Assembly (NCBI GenBank): GCA_039630445.1
Contig: JBCNVA010000037.1
Span: 1-26,110, forward strand
Length of the DNA: 26,110 bases
Reading direction: 5' to 3'
Source of the DNA: HRBIN15 sp039630445
Lineage (GTDB): Bacteria > Armatimonadota > Fimbriimonadia > Fimbriimonadales > GBS-DC
The notes under the pieces were generated by a model. It ran no database searches and was not told where the DNA came from. It saw nothing but the letters and a program-made list of their open reading frames with translations. The position numbers and the translations under genes are program-made. Below, piece by piece: positions 8,610-14,348 of this stretch (its first letter is position 1; every line of letters begins with the position of its first letter).

Positions 8610-11321
8610 ATGAAGCGGTTCAGAACTGTTGGATGGATCGTCGGACCTCTTGCAGGCCTCATCAGCCTGCTGCCTGTGCATGGACAGCGTGTGTACAACC
8701 CCTTCACGCTGCCCTGCTGCTGTTTCCAGAATAATCAATGCGCTCAAAATCCCGTAAGTGATGATTACTCTCATATTTCTGTGACCAACGGGATACTTGG
8801 AGCTACCTTAGGGTTATCTGGCACCATCCAGTGGCTCACTGGTTGTTTTCCGATGACCAGCACCCCCTGCATCACACTTCAGGCGGAAGGTAGCATCCAG
8901 ATTGGCACGACAGGGGGCACGAGCCTGCTGCGTGACGCGAACATCGCGATGACCTCTGGCTACCCCTGGGGGGTCTATCCGGGTGGGATTTATATCAGTA
9001 TGCGCGAGACGCGCAACAACCAGACGCGCACCTATGTATGGGGACGCTCAGCGGGCGCACCCAATGTCGTTTTTGATCGCTCCTGGCCAGGCGCGAGCGG
9101 TGTTTATATTCGTCGCCAGTGGTATGTGGAGGGCTGGCAGACCGATATGCGCATTGAGCTAATTCAAACGGTAGTGCGGATCGAGTTGCGCGTGCGCAAC
9201 TCGGGTACGGAGCCAGCGTCCCTAACGCTGCGTTTAGCCTCCGATGTGGAGGTCGGTGTGGAAGAAGGGGTCGATACCAACGGCGCCTCGCTGCCCCCCT
9301 ATGTCTATGTATATGGTCAGCGCCCCATCCGCGTGGACACCGATCTGCGTGGAGTTCAGGTGCCGCCCGCCGTCGAGTTCTATCTCGCGCGCGGCGACCT
9401 AAACGGCGCATCGCGGTATATCCTGCGCCCCACCACCGGCTTCGAGGATGCCACCCCCATCGAACGCCTTGTATTCGGTGAGTGGTTCTTTATTCAAGCA
9501 ACTACAAACTGGGATCCCTTGCTGTTCCCAGATAGCTTCATCGGCGATGTGGCGATCAATCTTTTTACAAGTCCGCGCAGCTTTGCACCAGGGCAGGAGC
9601 GTATCTTCGTCTTCTATGTGACGATGACCCCTGTAAACATCGATGTGCAACCTCCGATTGCTTTGGGCGTTGAGACACTGCCCGTGATTGAGCCAAATCA
9701 GCGTGATCTTTCGCAGTTGGCAAATGGGGGCGTGTTCGAGGTGATTGCGGCGGTCACCAACATGTTCCATGTGGTGGGCAAGGAGGTGGATCTGCGGAAT
9801 GTGACCGTGGATCTGTCGCTGCCTGCAGGTATCACGCTGGCGGCAGGTGAGTCGCGCACAAAGCCCATCGCCTCCATACCGCCTGAATCCACAAGCTATG
9901 TACGATGGCGCGTGGTCGCCGATCCGCGGGCAGTGGGGTTCGCCACGCTCCGCGTCTCGGTGAGTGCGCCGCCCGCGCCACCCAAGACCGTCAGTCGCAC
10001 GATCCTCATCTCGGCGACCGCAAGCCGTGAACTGAGGAAGGGATTCCAAATCATCTCTATCCCCTTCGACACTGCCGCGCCGCTGGTCGATGTGCTGGGG
10101 CTGCCTGAAGGCACCTATCTGGCAAAACGCTGGAATCCCGATCGGGAGGTCTACGAGACGATTGACACACTACAACCCGGCATGGGATTCTGGCTCTATC
10201 TGCCGAACGAGGGCACCAATATCACGCTGAGTCGGGTGCGCTTCCCGCAAGCAGTGTTCACTGCCAGCGTGCCTATCCGCCTGAATCGGGGTTGGAACCA
10301 AATTGGCAACCCCTATCCCTACCCGCTGGTGCTGGGACAGATTGTGGTGGTGAGCGCGAGCGACCCGCGCACCAGCCTGAGCTTCTTCGAGGCGTCGCAG
10401 CGCGGCGTGATTCGTAGTGTCATCTATTACTGGGATGAGTTCTCTGGTGAATATAAATTTACTTCGGACCCGAACACACCGCTTATCCCGCATCGGGGCT
10501 ACTGGATTAAGTGCAACGATGACATTGAGCTGGTGTTCCCACCCGTGTTTCTGCCTGGTACAGGATTTGGCGGTGCGCCGCGCAGTCAGAATGAGACAAC
10601 GAATCACCCCAACGAGTGGCGCCTACAGCTGATTGCGCGCACGGCGCGTGGGGAGGATAGCCAGAACTACATTGGCATCACCAGCGGTCGCTCAGCAGGC
10701 GAGGTAGAGGAACCACCCGCACCGCTGGCAGAGGTGCCCGTGCGTTTGACCCTCCTCAAAGCGGGCGTGCCGCTGATGCAAGATGTGCGCCCTGCCTCGG
10801 TGGGACGCCACACCTTCGAACTGCTGGTGGAGGCGCCTGTGGGCGAGGAGGTTCGCCTGCGTGCGCCCAATGTACGCACCGTGCCCGCTGGCTACCGCCT
10901 GCGCCTAACTGACCAAAGCACAGGGCGTACTGTGGACCTGCGCCACACGCCCGAATACCGCTTCATATCCAGCGGGCGCAATCGCTTCACGCTGACGGTG
11001 GAGCGCGGCGCACGCGGTGGCGCACTCATCACCAGCATCAATGTTGGTGCTGTGGGACGCGATGTCCGAAGCGTCTCCATCTCCTATGTGCTGGCGCAGG
11101 ACGCGCAAACCGATGTGACGATTCTGGGCGCGGATGGACGGGTGATTGCCAGTCTGCAACGCGGACGCGCCGCCACCCGCGGGGTGAACATGGTTGTGTG
11201 GAACCTGCGCGATAACGAAGGGCGCGCCGTGCCACCGGGCACCTATCGCGTGCAGGTCGAAGCGCGTGATTCGGAGGGGCAGGTGGCGCGTGCTGTGCGA
11301 CCGCTCATCGTCACCCGCTAA
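8610..11321 (+). CDS. Large exported protein of unknown function with Cys-rich N-terminus and shared C-terminal module
   Basis: The 903-residue product has a signal peptide with a plausible cut after PVHG (residue 25). The mature N-terminus is unusual: Cys36, 37 and 38 in a row, Cys44, then Cys79 and Cys87. Residues about 90-350 are beta-rich with no family I can name; about 370-480 look like an Ig-like or NEW3-like domain. From about 480 come the shared repeats: a first FQIISIPF version, then NRGWNQIGNPY near 565-575, RSQNE near 657, YIGITS near 688, a FlgD-like Ig domain from about 810, and terminal IVTR. It starts 13 bases after the protease stop, behind GGAGGAGAG, so co-translation from one mRNA is likely. 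No catalytic residues recognised; a structural surface protein is the simplest reading. Confidence 0.8.
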   Translation: MKRFRTVGWIVGPLAGLISLLPVHGQRVYNPFTLPCCCFQNNQCAQNPVSDDYSHISVTNGILGATLGLSGTIQWLTGCFPMTSTPCITLQAEGSIQIGTTGGTSLLRDANIAMTSGYPWGVYPGGIYISMRETRNNQTRTYVWGRSAGAPNVVFDRSWPGASGVYIRRQWYVEGWQTDMRIELIQTVVRIELRVRNSGTEPASLTLRLASDVEVGVEEGVDTNGASLPPYVYVYGQRPIRVDTDLRGVQVPPAVEFYLARGDLNGASRYILRPTTGFEDATPIERLVFGEWFFIQATTNWDPLLFPDSFIGDVAINLFTSPRSFAPGQERIFVFYVTMTPVNIDVQPPIALGVETLPVIEPNQRDLSQLANGGVFEVIAAVTNMFHVVGKEVDLRNVTVDLSLPAGITLAAGESRTKPIASIPPESTSYVRWRVVADPRAVGFATLRVSVSAPPAPPKTVSRTILISATASRELRKGFQIISIPFDTAAPLVDVLGLPEGTYLAKRWNPDREVYETIDTLQPGMGFWLYLPNEGTNITLSRVRFPQAVFTASVPIRLNRGWNQIGNPYPYPLVLGQIVVVSASDPRTSLSFFEASQRGVIRSVIYYWDEFSGEYKFTSDPNTPLIPHRGYWIKCNDDIELVFPPVFLPGTGFGGAPRSQNETTNHPNEWRLQLIARTARGEDSQNYIGITSGRSAGEVEEPPAPLAEVPVRLTLLKAGVPLMQDVRPASVGRHTFELLVEAPVGEEVRLRAPNVRTVPAGYRLRLTDQSTGRTVDLRHTPEYRFISSGRNRFTLTVERGARGGALITSINVGAVGRDVRSVSISYVLAQDAQTDVTILGADGRVIASLQRGRAATRGVNMVVWNLRDNEGRAVPPGTYRVQVEARDSEGQVARAVRPLIVTR

Positions 11322-11327
11322 CTCTCT

Positions 11328-11350
11328 GGGGGCAGCGAGGCGCTGCCCCC
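11328..11350 (+). terminator. Perfect 10-bp hairpin upstream of the small CsgG-like gene
   Basis: GGGGGCAGCG at 11328-11337 pairs fully with CGCTGCCCCC at 11341-11350 around an AGG loop. No T-run follows, and the next ribosome binding site begins six bases downstream. It could terminate weakly, stabilise the upstream mRNA or tune translation of the next gene. Which of these applies cannot be read from sequence. Confidence 0.5.
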
Positions 11351-11355
11351 ACCAC

Positions 11356-11362
11356 AAGGAGG
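11356..11362 (+). promoter_or_regulatory. Ribosome binding site deciding a GTG start
   Basis: AAGGAGG ends seven bases before GTG at 11370. The encoded MKKIVFIGALLSSLLL is a standard signal-peptide opening, which supports this start. Confidence 0.7.
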
Positions 11363-11369
11363 TTCATCG

Positions 11370-12062
11370 GTGAAAAAAATCGTGTTTATCGGGGCTTTAC
11401 TGAGTAGCTTGCTGCTCGTTGCTGTGGGTCAGCCCACGCGCGAACTGGTTATTTTCCCCTTTGAGATTGCCAGCGGCATTGAGCAGCCACCCGACTTCAA
11501 CCTGAATGTCGAGTTGATGAACGCCTTATATGCCCAACTCAAGGACATACCAGGGCTTTATGTGATGCGCTTCAAGGAGACGAACCCCGCGGTGCGACGC
11601 GCGCTGGATGAGAACCGCCTGCGCCGTGACCGCCTGAACCCACCCTTCAATGTCAAAGAGGCGGACGGCACATGGCGCTCTGCCCGCATCGGGCAGATCC
11701 TTGATGTGGATTACGCGCTGGCAGGCACTATCGCGGAATTCCGATATGACCCCACCACTAAACAGGCAACGATCACGGTCAGCCTGGATCTCGTCCAGGT
11801 AGCGGATAACACAGTGGTAGTCTCGCTGGCGGAGAGCGGGCAGGGACGCCTGCGCGATTCGGAGGATCCAAATACGGCGTATATCGCGGCGATTGCCAAT
11901 GTGGCGCAAAAGATAGGTAGCGCAGTTCGTGAGCGTCTTATACCCCCCGCGCCCGCAGAGCCGGCGAAGGTGGAGAAGCCCTCAGAACGCAGGCGGGAGC
12001 GCGCCGCGGTCACCCTCTTTGGGCTGCTCCTTTTCATCGGCGCCCGATTGATCTCGTTCTGA
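11370..12062 (+). CDS. Small CsgG-like exported protein with C-terminal membrane helix
   Basis: The 230-residue product has a Sec signal (residues 1-20, likely cut near AVGQ). Its body resembles the nucleotide-binding-like fold of CsgG/TolB-N type proteins: RELVIFPFEI first strand, a helix with LMNALYAQL, a IGQILDVDYALAGTIAEF core and an ITVSLDLVQVADNTVV strand pair. A Pro/Ala/Lys/Glu linker (about 192-203) and a basic patch SERRRER lead into a terminal hydrophobic segment, about 208-227. Basic patch plus helix directly after the CsgG-like domain mirrors the larger CsgG-like protein in the same block, suggesting paralogous parts of one assembly. No lipobox is present. Its TGA overlaps an ATG at 12062, but I place the next gene's start at 12167. 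Family match is by pattern only. Confidence 0.65.
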   Translation: MKKIVFIGALLSSLLLVAVGQPTRELVIFPFEIASGIEQPPDFNLNVELMNALYAQLKDIPGLYVMRFKETNPAVRRALDENRLRRDRLNPPFNVKEADGTWRSARIGQILDVDYALAGTIAEFRYDPTTKQATITVSLDLVQVADNTVVVSLAESGQGRLRDSEDPNTAYIAAIANVAQKIGSAVRERLIPPAPAEPAKVEKPSERRRERAAVTLFGLLLFIGARLISF

Positions 12063-12166
12063 TGTGGGTCTGGAAGGTCAGTTCCCCTACTTGCCTCCGC
12101 GCCTCCTGCAGAGGAGCGGGGGAAAGCCCCTCCCTACCCCAAAAGGTGGGGGGCTGGAATGAACGG

Positions 12167-14089
12167 ATGCGGTGGGCATGGAGTGCGAGCCTGATGGCGC
12201 TCTGCCTGCTGGCTTATGGCGGGTCGGGCACGATTCGCCTGACCGCCTACCCCACGGCGCTGGTCGCAGACGGCTCCTCCCAGATTATCCTCACAGCGGA
12301 AGTGCGCACTGCACAAGGCAAACCTGTGCCCGATGGCACGCAGGTCGCCTTCAGCACCACGCTGGGCACTTTGCGTGAGGGGATTGTGCCTACCGAAGGG
12401 GGTGTCGCCCGTGCCACACTCATCGCCAGCCAGTTGCCTGGTATTGCTACCATCACCGCCACTGTGCTGGGACAGGGTTTAGTGGGGCAAATTCAGGTGC
12501 TGATGGTGCGCGACGAGCGTGAGCTGCGCGCCGCCACCGACTATGTGCAGGTGGTCGCTTCTGACTACCTCGCCTACGCCAACGAGCAGCGCATTATTGC
12601 CGCCAGTGGCAAGCAGAAAGGGGCATCAGTACAGTTTGGCTTCGTGCAGATCAAAGCAGATGACCTCCAGCTGCTGGTGGACGAACTACTGGTCAAGGCG
12701 CGCCACGCCACTTTGCGCTACGGACCGACGGAACAGGCATTTGCGGAGCTTGCCTATTACTTGCGCACGGGCGAGGGCTACGGCGTAACGGAGCGCGAGG
12801 GACGCTGGCAGGTGATGCGCCTTCAGGGCGCGCAGGCAACCCCTGTGCAGGAGCCGCTTCCACCTGAGCTGCTCCAGTTCGCTGACATCTCGCAGTCCGA
12901 GATGGTGATTAAGGCGGAGCAGATCTGGTTCTATCCGGGCGAGCGCTTGCAGTTCCATCGCGCGGAGTTCTATGTGGGAGCGGTGCGCGTGATGAGCCTG
13001 CCACTCTACTCCCACAGCCTGTGGGGAGGAGGGGTGGGTACGGATACCCTGATTGGCGTGCAGGGCGGGCGGCTCTATCTTGACCTGCCTTATTATTATG
13101 CGCTCAAGCCCAGTCAGGTGGGGGCGTTGCGCTTACGCACGGCACAGCGGGGTGGGCGTGGTCTTAGCACCGCGCGCGGGCTGTTCCTTGACTTAGAGCA
13201 TGAGTACCGTTTCGGGCTGGGCAGGGGCAGTTTCACCCTTTCCAGCTTAGCACGCAGCGACTGGAGCGCCAGCTGGCGTCATCATCAGCCGCTGGGCAGC
13301 GCCACGCGCCTCTACCTCTGGCTCGATTCACCAGCCCACAGGGGGCTATTTGCCTCTGCACAACTTGCTCATCAAGGGCGCGGCTTTTCCGCAGGACTAA
13401 CCGTGGCAGGCAGCACCTTCTGGGAAGGTATGGAGGCGCGCACCCTGCGCACCGACTTCTATCTGGAAAGCACCCCTCGCAAAGTGTCAGGCTGGCCGCT
13501 GCGCCAGAGCCTTTCGCTGAATCTCAGTACATCCCGCACGACACTGGGCAACGGCTCCACCACGCAGCGTGAGGGTATAGGACTGCGTGCTCGCTGGACA
13601 CTTGTACCGCTGACACTTGACAACCAGACCACACTGACCGGTGGCGTGAGCATCGGACGGTTTCTTGGCAATCTGCCCCACGCGGGGTGGGAACTGATCG
13701 GCTCATTCGGTATCTCCCACGCTCTTGGTAGCCAGGGCGCGCTGAGCCTCACCTACCACTATACGCAGGACACGCTGGGGGTGAACTTGCTGGGTCAACA
13801 CCGCCTCTCAGGCAGCCTCAACTGGACAGCAGGCGATCGCTTGTATATCACAGCCTACCTCAGTCGCGGGCTGGACCAGAAGGTGACCAGCCTGGTTGGC
13901 GACCTCTCCTGGCGGCTGGGCGGACCCTGGCGAGTAGGCACAGGTATCACTTGGCAACAGTTTGGCAACACCACCTTCCGCGACCAGACCTACACGATTG
14001 CCTATCGGCTCGGCTTTCGTGAACTGGCGCTGACCTGGTCGACGGCAAGCCGCCAGTGGAGTTTCGACATCCTCACCGTGTTTTATTAG
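12167..14089 (+). CDS. LptD/OstA-like outer-membrane beta-barrel with N-terminal Ig-like (Big_1) domain
   Basis: From the chosen ATG the product is 640 residues. An in-frame ATG at 12062 would add 35 residues that read as translated spacer and would bury the signal peptide MRWAWSASLMALCLL, so 12167 is preferred. Residues about 20-120 form an invasin/intimin-type Ig-like domain (LTAYPTALVADG, VAFSTTLGTL, GVARATLIA). Residues about 130-290 resemble the OstA/LptA-LptD N domain (DYLAYANEQRIIAASG, VQIKADDLQLLVDELLVKARH, then WFYPGERLQFHRAEFYVGAVRVMSLPLYS). The rest alternates aromatic beta-strands and ends SFDILTVFY, whose terminal aromatic fits BAM-dependent barrel insertion. LptD delivers LPS to the outer leaflet. 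Whether this protein does so or acts as a dedicated export barrel is open; it is shorter than typical LptD of about 780 residues. Confidence 0.75.
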   Translation: MRWAWSASLMALCLLAYGGSGTIRLTAYPTALVADGSSQIILTAEVRTAQGKPVPDGTQVAFSTTLGTLREGIVPTEGGVARATLIASQLPGIATITATVLGQGLVGQIQVLMVRDERELRAATDYVQVVASDYLAYANEQRIIAASGKQKGASVQFGFVQIKADDLQLLVDELLVKARHATLRYGPTEQAFAELAYYLRTGEGYGVTEREGRWQVMRLQGAQATPVQEPLPPELLQFADISQSEMVIKAEQIWFYPGERLQFHRAEFYVGAVRVMSLPLYSHSLWGGGVGTDTLIGVQGGRLYLDLPYYYALKPSQVGALRLRTAQRGGRGLSTARGLFLDLEHEYRFGLGRGSFTLSSLARSDWSASWRHHQPLGSATRLYLWLDSPAHRGLFASAQLAHQGRGFSAGLTVAGSTFWEGMEARTLRTDFYLESTPRKVSGWPLRQSLSLNLSTSRTTLGNGSTTQREGIGLRARWTLVPLTLDNQTTLTGGVSIGRFLGNLPHAGWELIGSFGISHALGSQGALSLTYHYTQDTLGVNLLGQHRLSGSLNWTAGDRLYITAYLSRGLDQKVTSLVGDLSWRLGGPWRVGTGITWQQFGNTTFRDQTYTIAYRLGFRELALTWSTASRQWSFDILTVFY

Positions 14090-14137
14090 CGATGCATTCC
14101 GACCGTGACGCGCAACGACAACGCCTTCAAAGATTGC

Positions 14138-14159
14138 CGAACACCCCCGAGGGTGTTCG
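14138..14159 (+). terminator. Hairpin downstream of the beta-barrel gene
   Basis: CGAACACCC at 14138-14146 pairs perfectly with GGGTGTTCG at 14151-14159 around a CCGA loop, 48 bases after the stop codon. AAAATT follows instead of a T-run on this strand. It may end the surface-gene transcript, but it overlaps the left end of the repeat element, so it could be a by-product of the insertion. Confidence 0.4.
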
Positions 14160-14270
14160 AAAATTCCCTCCCTGTGCAGGGGTAGACACGGGGGTCTACC
14201 CCTACAAAAAGATGTAGGGGCACGCCCGTGCGTACCCAAACACAGACCCCCCGATTTTTCGAACGCCCTC
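14148..14270. repeat. MITE-like element with terminal inverted repeats and 8-bp target duplication
   Basis: The left end GAGGGTGTTCGAAAA (14149-14163) and the reverse complement of 14256-14270 match at 14 of 15 bases. AACACCCC occurs directly outside both ends (14140-14147 and 14271-14278), as expected of a target-site duplication, if the left end is taken at 14148. Inside are GGGGTAGAC/GTCTACCCC (14179-14187 with 14194-14202), CCCCTACA/TGTAGGGG (14199-14206 with 14213-14220) and the palindrome GCACGCCCGTGC (14220-14231). There is no coding capacity, so it would need a transposase in trans. The C-rich flank means part of the match could be chance. Confidence 0.6.
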
Positions 14271-14278
14271 AACACCCC

Positions 14279-14309
14279 TTGACAGAATGGGGAGGCTGCA
14301 TGGTATACT
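14279..14309 (+). promoter_or_regulatory. Sigma70-type promoter of rpoBC
   Basis: TTGACA at 14279-14284 is a perfect -35. TATACT at 14304-14309 is one base from the -10 consensus and is preceded by TGG, giving an extended -10. The spacer is 19 bp, longer than the ideal 17, which the extended -10 could offset. Transcription would start near 14316, leaving a leader of about 33 bases. Confidence 0.65.
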
Positions 14310-14336
14310 ATAGGTTCGCGTGCCAGTGAAACAGCG

Positions 14337-14343
14337 AGGAGGG
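14337..14343 (+). promoter_or_regulatory. Ribosome binding site of rpoB
   Basis: AGGAGGG ends five bases before the ATG at 14349 and fixes the rpoB start. Confidence 0.8.
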
Positions 14344-14348
14344 TTTCT

